Assembly: GCA_015178975.1 (NCBI GenBank)
Contig: WHVD01000143.1
Coordinates: forward strand, 145,967 to 209,966
DNA: 64,000 nucleotides
From: Hysterangium stoloniferum
Taxonomy: Eukaryota; Basidiomycota; Agaricomycetes; Hysterangiales; Hysterangiaceae
Direction of reading: 5' to 3'
Shown here: positions 53,559 through 62,662 of the stretch, in pieces
Numbering within the stretch: position 1 is the first letter of the stretch
How the letters are laid out: each line of letters starts with the position of its first letter
Made by a program: the position numbers and the translations under genes
The notes under the pieces: generated by a model
Databases searched by the model: none
What the model saw: the letters and a program-made list of their open reading frames with translations, nothing else
Told to the model about the DNA's origin: nothing

Positions 53559-55288
53559 CACTGATCATCACACCCTGGAGTATTTCCAGTCCCAAAAGGA
53601 CATGTCCCACTGACAGATATGGTGGTCTATCTACCTTGTGGATTTTGATTTTGACATAGTATATATCTGCAGTGAGGACAACTTGGTCACTGACCCCTTG
53701 TCACATATGCCTGAGAGTGACCCAGATGCCTTGCAGGCTGCCTGTGCATTGGCACACACATGTTCACCACCATGAGAGCTTGCAGGCAGTACCTTCAGCA
53801 TCAGCACTAACCCCTCACTGTTAGCAAAGATCTGCCAGGGATACCTCACCGATGACTTCTACAAACAGTTGGAACAAGACATCACCACAGGGAGCATTGA
53901 AGGTGCACAAAAGGATTTAGGCCTTCTATACATTGGATGCTGACTGGTCATTCCCTGGGACATCACCATACAGGAAATGCTTTACCACCTCACCCATGAC
54001 ACTCTTAGTCATTTTGGGTTTGACAAGAGCTATGAGTCACTTTGGCACTCCTATTACTGGCCAAACATTTGATGAGATTTGGAATTAGCCTACATACCTT
54101 CATGTACAGAATGCCAGTGGAACAAGGATCACACAAGGCATCCAAGCAGTCCCTTACACCCTCTCACAGTGCCTGATAATCATTTCAACACAGTGGCCAT
54201 TGATTTTGTGGGGCCACTCCCTGAGGAGAATGGGAAAGACACAGTCATGACTATAATGGACACCTTGGGAGCTGATATTCACCTTGCTACTATCCACTCC
54301 TCATACACTGCTGCACAGGTAGTGCTGGTTCTTTTGATGAATGGTATTGTGAAAATGGTTTGATGGTCCACATTGTCTCTAACCATGACCCCCTTTGTAT
54401 ATCTGCACTCTAGAAGGCATTGCACAAACTATCTGGCATAAAACTGAAGATGTCCACTACATACCATCCACAAACCAATGGCTCCAGTGAATGAACCAAT
54501 AAAACCTTGAACCAGGTCATTCACTATCATGTGGACATAAATCAGAAGGACTGGACAGCACAGCTGCCTCATGTCCGCTTTGCCCTGATGAACACCATCA
54601 ACACATCTACAAGCTTCTTCCCCTTCCAGCTACACACCAGCTGCTCCCCCCAAATCATCCCTCTTCTCACACCCTTAAGTGATGGGGCAAGCCCTGCAGA
54701 GATCTCAGCCCATAAGGTCATGTGCTGTTTGGAGCTTGACATTTAGGAGGTATAGGACAGCCTTACAGCAGCAAAGGTTTGCCAGGCCTATCATGCCAAT
54801 GAACATCATATGGCAGAAATACTGTACAAGGTGAGGGATCTAGTCATGCTGTCTACTACACATCACTGCCACAACTACAAGCATAAGGAGAAGAAATGGG
54901 CTGCCAAGTTCATGCCCCATTTTGATGCCCCCTATGAAGTCACTCAAGTTTTCCCAGAGAAGTCCATTTACACCCTACACCTGTCCAACAACCCTACATC
55001 ATACCCCAGTTTCCCACTCCAGCCTCCTGAAACCCTTCATCCCAAATGACCCCTCCCTCTTTCCCAACCAGGAACTCATTCACCCAGGCATGGTCATCAC
55101 AGAAGATGGCTCCACAGAGATCCTTATTGATAGGATCATTGACACATGCTGCTATGGCCATGGAGTGCAATACCTTGTGCAATGGGTTGGTTTCAGAAAG
55201 GATCATGATGAGTGGCTCCCCTGCAGGGCCCTTGAGGACACAGAGGCCATAGACATCTGGGAGAACAAAAATAGGTTAGAAATTTAAG
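53559..55288 (+). pseudogene. pol: Gyp1 rest of RNase H, integrase and chromodomain
   Basis: It resumes Gyp1 after TcM with TDHHTLEYFQSQKDMSH and CSEDNLVTDPLSHMPESD. Integrase: HHCC zinc site (THDTLSHFGFDKSYESLWHS, CTECQWNKDH), first acidic motif FNTVAIDFVGPLPEENGKDT, and a degraded core with stops where the second Asp and the Glu should be. The C-terminal part reads KWAAKFMPHFDAPYEVTQVF. It ends in a chromodomain, ILIDRIIDTCCYGHGVQYLV, QWVGFRKDHDEWLPCRALED, which stays open to the stop at 55287. Many stops upstream. Confidence 0.88.
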
Positions 55289-55299
55289 CTACAAAAGTT

Positions 55300-55672
55300 T
55301 TTAGAGGGGGGAGGGGTGTAATCCTGGCCACCTTACCACACAGACACAGCCAAACACTGACTGCACTCCCATTGTTCCTGACCAAGCCCAACTTGAGATC
55401 AGACTCAATCAAAATCACTCTCTGTGTGTTTCCCTACCGATGGAACCAGATCAAGATCTGAACCCTCATTTCCTTCCCTACCCCAATCTAGACTCTCAGT
55501 TCTGTTTTGGAATCTCCCCTTGTTGCAAATACTATACGGTTCTGATTTCTATATATTAGTTAGAGAGACATCTGTTTTAGAGTAGAGAAGAGTAGAGAAG
55601 AAAAGCACCCAGAACATGATAGTTTTGTCCTGTCTGTTACTGACTGAGTGAGGCTGATACCACAGCCTTACA
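55300..55672 (+). repeat. Gyp1 polypurine tract and 3' LTR
   Basis: AGAGGGGGGAGGGG (55303-55316) directly precedes TGTAATCCTGGCC. The LTR runs 55317-55672 and ends CACAGCCTTACA, followed by GGTGG. Confidence 0.92.
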
Positions 55673-55682
55673 GGTGGTCATT

Positions 55683-55724
55683 GTTGGGAACCACAAAGCG
55701 AACATTGGCTTTGTGGTTCCCAAC
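55683..55724. repeat. 17-bp perfect inverted repeat (hairpin)
   Basis: GTTGGGAACCACAAAGC (55683-55699) and GCTTTGTGGTTCCCAAC (55708-55724) with an 8-base loop, six bases after the Gyp1 target duplication. It has the shape of a terminator or of the folded end of a decayed element; function unknown. Confidence 0.85.
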
Positions 55725-55785
55725 ATTACATAAACTCCAATACTCTGAAGACCCACTTGGGTGGGGATTGATCATGAGTTCCAAT

Positions 55786-58330
55786 TCTGATCAAACTACA
55801 GACATGTTCACAATTCTTTCTTCTGACAAGTCTTCGTTCATTGTGGATTATTCAAACTGAGCATTCTGGGACATAATCTAGCAATAAAAGGGAAAAAAAA
55901 ATATAACCAGGGAATGAAACCCAAAGGAAAAAAATCATCAACCTAAAAAATGATGAGCACAGAAATGCCATAGGAGCATCCAAGCATCAACTGCCAGCAG
56001 AGCACACAGTTGCTTATATCTGTAGACCTCCGAATAGCCAAAAAAGCTGATTGTACGCTGATGGCGTCCCGAATTTATACACTGATGGTGTCTTTCGTAA
56101 TACGCTGATGGTGTCTCGAATGTTTAACGTGCTGATAACATGAGAATGAATTATAATGCGACTTTTATGCGCTGATAGCACCAAATGATAATTTGTTGCA
56201 AAAACGTGGAAACCGATGATTTTGTTCGTGCATGCATGTGTATATCGTGGGAAAGACTTTCCCAAAAGATTGAGTCGTGATCATGCCGGTGATGTCATGT
56301 AGCCCAAGTCTGAAAAAAAGAGCGACGAGTGATAATACGAAGAGTCTACTGGGGGCTGAGGCCCATAACCTATTGGGAACTTGCGCAGACCACAGTAGAT
56401 ATTAGAATATAATTTGGCTTATATCTATGAGTGAACTACTGGGGATTATATATATCTACAGGGAAGAAGGTTCTGGAAGGGATGACAGAGATGTTACTAA
56501 AGCTATGTTAAGTATATTCCAAGATATTCTATAATATTCTAGGGATGTCAGGTTGATTACCAACAGCTTATGCGTGAAAACAACCTCCCATCCCCCATCC
56601 CCCAATCCATCCATCTCCCTCTCCGCCCTCAACGCACACGATCTCGAGATGACAGTCGTAAATATGGTCTCTCTCGACAAGCATTTAACAAAGTCACGAG
56701 TAAAACCAACTTCCATCCGCATGTTTAGTATACAAGATGTGAACGCCCCGCGAATCTCGTACATGCACCTTCTTGCAGGCGGTAGCTGGCTGTTCACGGC
56801 CAACGCTGAAGAGCTCATGTGTTGGGACCTTGCCAGCCCGGACAACATCCGCCACGGTGCATAAACTGGCGAAAGTATCGATATCGGGGAAGGATCAGGG
56901 GTATAAGGATATCTGTGTCAGAAACCTCCAGGCCCAGCTGCATGGTGATGGAAACGAGGCGGTTGTGGCAGCTTACATGTCGTACGATGGCCATCAGTGA
57001 GTTTCGTTTGTTTATTTTTTCCTTTTTCAATGCCCAGGGCTGTTGCCTGACCACGTCATGGCGCCATTTGACTGGCTGTCGGATGTGGTCCAGTTCAATT
57101 TGAAAAGTGGAAGTTCCAAATTTGATATGATATGTGCATTGATATCAGTTGACAAAGATCATCTTGTTGTGGACTCGTCTCTCCGGCTTACTTTCGACAT
57201 TGTCTGCCAAGTACTGATGTCCTATCTCAGATCGAATGTTCGGAATGATAAAGTTGCCATCTGGCAAATTACAGGACTGAGCCATGAAGGGCAGCTTCTT
57301 TCGTCCTTTGTTACTTTACTTTGCTTCCCCGACTATGCAACAGAATACGGAATGTCGGATCTCAGTGGCGACTACGTCGCCTTCTTAGGACGAGAACATG
57401 AAACGCCAGTTATCAGCGTCACCAACTGGCGCACTGAAAGCGAAAACGAAAACTCACAGGCCAAATTCCGTCCGGATTTTTCAGTCATAATTCCGGTATG
57501 TGCTGAGGTAGGTTGAATGTTGTCTCCTCGGCTTAAACACGAAAATAGGAAGCGGAGTCGTTACGCGTACAAGGCATCAAGCTTGTCCCGCCGTACGTTG
57601 CCGTGGTCGCGGGGCCAGTAATCGCATTGTTCCTCATCCCGCCTTTCGAGCGCGTCAAACATCTGTGTGGCGATGCGCCACGGCTTCGCGCGACATACAT
57701 CCATCGTTTTGACTCGCGAGCATATGCCCTAATGGGTGAATTCATTGGATTCTCGCAGAATGCCGCTGTCGTTCGAGACACCGTCACACCACAGTCGATT
57801 ACGCTTCTTATGTCTCGGGCGCGCGTCGCGGTAGTCCCGACAAGTCTGGACGTGAAGACCGAGAGCGAAATTACATATATTATGCCTCCCACCGTCTCCC
57901 GTCTCCGGCAATGGGCATATTGGACCTCTAAACCCGCCATCATTGGTCCCAGTGGGACCCGGGGCGTATGGATCCAGCGTCCGGTGTCCGGCCGCGTCTG
58001 ATCGCCTGGACAGCAGCGCGTGACAAGGATCCCGAGGAAGAGAGGGATGTGCAGCCAGAGGCGCATGAGGGACAGGCCTCGACTTCGGAACATACGACGC
58101 GAGATTCGCGCGCCGCGGAGGTATCGGTGACGACTCATTGGCCACGGGACGGCGTGCCTGATGAGACGGTCATGCAAGGCTGGAATGCGCTCCCACGCGG
58201 TCGGGCGCGCAAGGTAGATATGTATCCTGTCAAGGTTGAGGAGGTCAAGCGAATAGCGTTTGATGAGGGTACGGGGCGGACATGCCTGGGGATGCGGAAT
58301 GGTGAGGTCCACGTGTTGGATTTCACGTAA
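55786..58330 (+). pseudogene. F-box gene copy 2: truncated, interrupted, frameshifted
   Basis: Matches 15225-17064. The first piece (55786-55853, CAAACTACAGACATGTTCAC) is the start of exon 2; the F-box exon 1 is absent. Then about 710 bp of unrelated AT-rich sequence splits it (55854-56562), and similarity resumes at 56563 (AGCTTATGCGTGAAAAC). Later exons are close to copy 1 and keep the same splice sites, but a 4-base deletion near 57981 ends the frame after GVWIQRPVSGRV, so the C-terminus lies in another frame (57968-58330). It keeps about 17 bases near 57080 that copy 1 has lost. It is a pseudogene from a segmental duplication; the piece includes about 330 bp downstream. Confidence 0.9.
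55854..56562. other. Insert of about 710 bp in F-box copy 2, origin unknown
   Basis: AT-rich, no recognised coding sequence, no clear target duplication. It includes a region (56048-56200) with recurring GCTGATGG/GCTGATAG words and the phrases TACGCTGATGGCGTC and TACGCTGATGGTGTC. It could be a decayed element or filler added during the rearrangement. Confidence 0.55.
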
Positions 58331-58865
58331 ATTGGCTGCGGGCTTGGGTGCAGATATGGTGGGTGCTATTTGTTCTTCCTTGGTCCTAGGGTCTCATTGC
58401 TCTATCTTTGATATGCGTTTTCTGACCGTGTTTTGGCTTTTTTTTTCCCAGAGCTTGGAGGAATTGTGTACATTGTCGACACGCATTTCGTTACGTTACC
58501 CATGTTCCATGTTTTTTGTACCATTAGATTCGCATATACTGGTATCTAGCATTCTTTCGTCACTGTTGCTTGAATAAAAGACTGCAGCAGTTTGGTATTT
58601 TTATTATCTTTCTCGAGCGTAGACTGAGAACATGTTACTGAATATTGACGAGTGTAAGGGTGGTGGGAACTAGTTCTTTGCTCTTCTCTCAGACCTCCAA
58701 TCCTCTCTCTCTCTCTGCTTTCTACCAATCCAGGGATCCAACAGTTTGACCACTGTTCAGATCCCTGATAGTTAAGTTCTCACATGTTTGAAATTTAACG
58801 ACAAATGATGGTAACTTTGCAAGGGTGCAGCACACAAGCTGAAGCCATGTCCTTCTGTTCAGACC
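58331..58865. other. Duplicated 3' flank and fragment of another LTR
   Basis: 58331-58665 copies 17065-17396 (downstream flank of the F-box gene). From about 58666 to 58865 the sequence has a CT-rich run and then TGCAAGGGTGCAGCACACAA followed by GCTGAAGCCATGTCCTTC, a diverged form of the core shared by Gyp2 LTRs and the solo LTR at 21091. It is probably a broken LTR of a related family, cut at 58866 by the next element. Confidence 0.6.
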
Positions 58866-59508
58866 TGTAAAGGGTATGCATATATGCATACCTGGACTAA
58901 GGAATAATAACTGGATTATAGTACTTTATTATTTACCTTTTATTTTCTTTCTTTATATTCTTTCTATATTTCGAGCACACCTTGATTTTGTAGTTCGAAG
59001 CTTTGTGTATACGTATGGGCGCTCTCAGCGCCAAAAGAGACAGACAACTTTTACCCAGCAGACACCACCTCGTAACGACTCAGACGTCGAATAGCAAGAG
59101 GTGTCAAGGGTAGTATCTCAGCTACCATAAGGGTAGCATTCTCTAGTCTACTAATAGCCTTTTGGACTCGAACCGCTAAGGTCGAGTTCCGCTTTCAAGA
59201 CTTTGCGCTTGTCGACACCATAGTCGACTCACGCTACTATTACTCTATCCTAGACACTCAGTCTTTAGCTGAGTATCTTACTTATTTCTAGCTACTAGTT
59301 GTACCGTAAAAGGTCAACTCATTATCTTACTGTTCTAAGCCGTCACGAGCAACTATACAGTTGCTCTTGAGGCGTGCAGTGCGTTCTTATACTAGTACTA
59401 ACAGTCTAGTAGTCTATAGTATTGTACTGACGGTCAATACTCTCTAATAGTAGTTGAATAAACACTATTCTTCGTATATTGAGCGGTCAGAATCCACCAC
59501 TCTTCACA
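58866..59508 (+). repeat. 5' LTR of the second Gyp3-family element
   Basis: 643 bp, TGTAAAGGGTATGCATATAT to ATCCACCACTCTTCACA. The length equals that of the Gyp3 LTRs and the 3' end is the same, but the middle is diverged. It has a 20-bp perfect palindrome GGTATGCATATATGCATACC at 58873-58892. The start is inferred from length, the TG end and that palindrome. Confidence 0.8.
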
Positions 59509-59528
59509 GTGGTGATCCGAGCCGGACC
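59509..59528 (+). promoter_or_regulatory. Primer-binding site of the second Gyp3-family element
   Basis: GTGGTGATCCGAGCCGGACC directly after the LTR, conserved with Gyp3. TGG pairs with a tRNA CCA end. Confidence 0.6.
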
Positions 59529-59584
59529 GTTCTTTTCCTACGAGGAAAAACTTATTATTTGACTACTAAGACCTGAACACGCGA

Positions 59585-62500
59585 ATGACTACGGGCAAGA
59601 ATCAAACATCTAGGCCTTCATCAATGCTGGGTAGCTCCATGCCTCGTCAAAAATCTTTTAACCTAGAACCACCCCGTAACGTCACCCTGAGGAAGTCTTC
59701 GTCGACTTTTCAAGGATCAGCTCCTCCAGAGGATTCCCCCGGAGTAGTAGCTGGACCGTCTACGAACATTTCCCAGCTTCCTCCAGGATCACCTCCTCCA
59801 GAGGATTCCCCTGGAGTAGTAGCTGGATCGTCAATGAACATTCCCCCCGATCCACCTGAGGAACGCTCATTACTCGAGCAGTTGGACACTCCTGGAGTTA
59901 ACGTTGAGTCTAATCGAGCACCCACGCCCGTTCTCAGATTCCCTCCGAGACAGGTCATCCTTAAGCAGTTCCTCGGAGGTCATATGGTTTACGCCCAGCC
60001 CATCGATTACAAATGGGATATGTACTACACCGATCGAATCCCCGAGGATCAGGTTACCCCCTTCATGGAGGAGTACAGTACGGATTACCCTATTCTACCA
60101 GAGACTGTAGCAGTCTGGTTAGGGCGTTATCAAGTGATTTTATTGGCGCGGGATTTATTCACACGACCAGGGAACCTTGAGGATTTGACCCAATCGATTC
60201 CTGAATGGTCAAACGAGGTGACGACTACTATGGAAGGAGGAAGAAGAATTCTCAAGTGGGAGGTGTTTTCTATGTTCCTTGAAGCACTTCGTACGCATGA
60301 TGATGTGTTGCAGATCCTGCATGTCCTGCTTGGCGGAGATCATGTTGTGCCTAAGGTTGACTACCAGTACATGTACATCCGTATGTTGGAGGAGTCTCTC
60401 AATGGAGTCACACCAAATCTATCGCTGGCATACCTCACTTTAAGAGGTCGGTTGAAGCAAAACCAAAGAAGACTTGATAAGATGGTTTTAGAAGTACTCC
60501 TCCCCTATAACGACTCAATCCAGGTCCCTGATTCGCCTATCTCCACGACCAATTCGTTCGTTCGCAACTTAAACGGGTCCCCTGATACTCGTTTTCTGCA
60601 TTCTCTCAACCGTCCCGTAATATTGGAGGATTTTCCACTGGACTTGAGGACGCAAGTGATAGAACGCCTTCAGGAGAAGAGGATTGAGGTCTGCGCTCCC
60701 TTCCATCAACCCCAGCCGTGTCGACTTCTGAACGCGATGGAGATCGAGAGACAAATCGCGATGGAACCGGGCCTAACGTCTTTCCAGGGAGATCACCGCT
60801 CTCGCATCGCATTTGAGGGAGTCTCCAACAGCCCTAACTTCAGGGATGAAGTGACCACTCTCAGAAACCGATCAGTCGCCAACAAGGGTCAACCGTCCTT
60901 CTCCACGGCATTCACTGAGGGCATAGCTGGCCCAGTTGCTGGTCGAGGATTGCTTAATCCAGACGGTCCCCGCCATTCTCTACCGATCGCTTCAAACCCT
61001 TTCTTGCCATCAGGAGGACCCCCTAGCGATTCATCTGGGAGTTCAAATGCTTCAGACCAGGGAGGGAACTCAGGACGTGGGGAACGCCACAATGGAGTGC
61101 CTAATACCCCTTTTCGAACTCCGATGCGGTCTCGAGCTAGCGCGCTTATTGATGACTTACCTAAGGACAAGAAGGTCACTCTTAACACCAACGACCTCAA
61201 GATCAAATGGTCTGATCTCCCTGAATACGATGGAGCTCAATCCGAAGCCCTGGACTATATCATGGATATCATGAGTCTCGCGGAGATATCAGACTCTATG
61301 AGTGCGATCTTAGGAGTTGCTCTGCCAAGACGACTCAAGGGGCACGCTAAAGTCTGGTGGAGCACCTTAGACCGTGAGCATCGTACTGAATTCAGTCAAT
61401 CTCATGGGTCGTTTCTTTGGGGTATCGTCGAAGGATTGCTCGGAACTCGTTGGCGTGAATCCTTAGCCTTAGAATGGGAAGCTATGAAATTTCGACAGGC
61501 TGGTCACAATCGTGAGACACCCGTCCACTATATCCAACGGAGAGTTAAACTTTATCATTTCCTGTACGGGTTCCACCAGGACAGAGGGGACGAGACACGC
61601 AGACTCATTCTCACACTGCCTACGGAATGGCTCTACCTTCTTCAAGGACAACCCATCGATAATATCATGAGTTTACAGACTTATGCTAATAACCTGCAAG
61701 AAGCTCTGATTAACGCTTGGGTCCAAACACACCGGGAACGTTACAGGTTCCAGAAACCGCGCATAATGTTATCGGAGGGTCAAGAATTGGATTTTAGAGT
61801 CACCGGCGACTCCTCTTCACCTAACCATATTCTCGTTAGTGAAACTAACAAGAGAGGCTCGACGAGAAGGACCGTTCCAGACTTCGCTGATCCAAAACAG
61901 GGAAAGCGTCACGGAAAAATGTTCTTCGAGAGGAGTAACAAGAGGAGTTCGGTCAAACCCACCAAGGAATGTTGGATATGCGGAAGTCCGGAGCATTTTA
62001 AGATAGACTGCCCTCAAGCTGGCAAAATGTCTCATTATGTCTCTATCAACAAATGCTCCGCACAGGATATGTCGGAGGAAGCTGAGGAGCAAAGGTTATA
62101 TGAAGCGGTTCATGGACTATCTATACAAGGACAAGTAAATAACTCTGATGACGAATTGACTTTTGTTTCCATTTATTCGCCCCATGTCGAAGACAAATTA
62201 GTGAGGGAGGAAAATCGAACGACTGGTGAAGCTCTTCTGTCTGAAGCTTACGTATCCATACTCGCCGCAGATTTCTTCGAAAAGGGAGACCGGCTGAGTG
62301 CTCATTGGCAGGACCTTGAAGGCCTGACCGAGGACTACTGTCAGACTGGAGATTCTCATGAACAAATCAGTTCGAATCCGCCCTGTTCGCCTGGAGCTGA
62401 TGTTGACACGTTCCCGTTTGATCCCGGGAACCCCCCCGATTTACTACCGTACGAGAATTCGGATTCGGAGGACAGCGACGATGATCCAGTATTGGATTCC

Positions 62501-62662
62501 CCTTCGAAGCATGTTCCTTGCCGAAGTGAACGCAGGAACGTAATCTTGTCCCTGCGCAGGGAAAGTAAGAGGCCTCGAATCCAATACCCTCGTCCCAGTC
62601 GTCTGATGAAGGAGGATACTATGATCCTTTATCGAAAACGGGATCCTCCCAGGTTACTCTAG
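59585..62662 (+). CDS. gag: Gag of the second Gyp3-family element, 1025 codons, open
   Basis: Structural polyprotein of the retrotransposon particle. It starts MTTGKNQTSRPSSMLGSSMP. A 24-codon tandem duplication (PPEDSPGVVAG twice, 59714 and 59786) is not in Gyp3. The conserved N-terminal region has RQVILKQFLGGHMVYAQPID and WKWEV-type helices. The capsid region includes IKWSDLPEYDGAQSEALDYI and ALPRRLKGHAKVWWSTLDRE. The zinc knuckle is CWICGSPEHFKIDC (about 61972-62013). An acidic tail (ENSDSEDSDDDPVLD) precedes the junction with protease. The stop at 62662 comes from a one-base shift; in Gyp3 the same place reads on into protease, so the original product was Gag-Pol. Confidence 0.94.
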   Translation: MTTGKNQTSRPSSMLGSSMPRQKSFNLEPPRNVTLRKSSSTFQGSAPPEDSPGVVAGPSTNISQLPPGSPPPEDSPGVVAGSSMNIPPDPPEERSLLEQLDTPGVNVESNRAPTPVLRFPPRQVILKQFLGGHMVYAQPIDYKWDMYYTDRIPEDQVTPFMEEYSTDYPILPETVAVWLGRYQVILLARDLFTRPGNLEDLTQSIPEWSNEVTTTMEGGRRILKWEVFSMFLEALRTHDDVLQILHVLLGGDHVVPKVDYQYMYIRMLEESLNGVTPNLSLAYLTLRGRLKQNQRRLDKMVLEVLLPYNDSIQVPDSPISTTNSFVRNLNGSPDTRFLHSLNRPVILEDFPLDLRTQVIERLQEKRIEVCAPFHQPQPCRLLNAMEIERQIAMEPGLTSFQGDHRSRIAFEGVSNSPNFRDEVTTLRNRSVANKGQPSFSTAFTEGIAGPVAGRGLLNPDGPRHSLPIASNPFLPSGGPPSDSSGSSNASDQGGNSGRGERHNGVPNTPFRTPMRSRASALIDDLPKDKKVTLNTNDLKIKWSDLPEYDGAQSEALDYIMDIMSLAEISDSMSAILGVALPRRLKGHAKVWWSTLDREHRTEFSQSHGSFLWGIVEGLLGTRWRESLALEWEAMKFRQAGHNRETPVHYIQRRVKLYHFLYGFHQDRGDETRRLILTLPTEWLYLLQGQPIDNIMSLQTYANNLQEALINAWVQTHRERYRFQKPRIMLSEGQELDFRVTGDSSSPNHILVSETNKRGSTRRTVPDFADPKQGKRHGKMFFERSNKRSSVKPTKECWICGSPEHFKIDCPQAGKMSHYVSINKCSAQDMSEEAEEQRLYEAVHGLSIQGQVNNSDDELTFVSIYSPHVEDKLVREENRTTGEALLSEAYVSILAADFFEKGDRLSAHWQDLEGLTEDYCQTGDSHEQISSNPPCSPGADVDTFPFDPGNPPDLLPYENSDSEDSDDDPVLDSPSKHVPCRSERRNVILSLRRESKRPRIQYPRPSRLMKEDTMILYRKRDPPRLL

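Larger units (their letters stand above)
20427..55672 (+). mobile_element. Gyp1: Ty3/gypsy chromovirus, whole span including nested insertions
   Basis: The LTRs at 20427-20786 and 55317-55672 are the same family (TGTAATCCTGGC...). They are flanked by the same 5-bp target duplication GGTGG (20422-20426 and 55673-55677), which proves one insertion event. Between them, gag, protease, reverse transcriptase, RNase H, integrase and chromodomain occur in order on the plus strand but are cut by three direct insertions: a solo LTR at 21091, Gyp2 at 22364, and the Tc1/mariner element at 31220. Removing these gives about 5.5 kb, normal for a gypsy element. Both LTRs and all reading frames are strongly diverged, so this is the oldest layer. 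Confidence 0.93.

Noticed and set aside
20427..55672. The 35-kb block as a biosynthetic or mobile gene cluster with cargo
   Set aside because: Almost all of it is accounted for by nested LTR and Tc1 elements with target duplications; only the Gyp2 antisense ORF and the Gyp3 third region remain unexplained.
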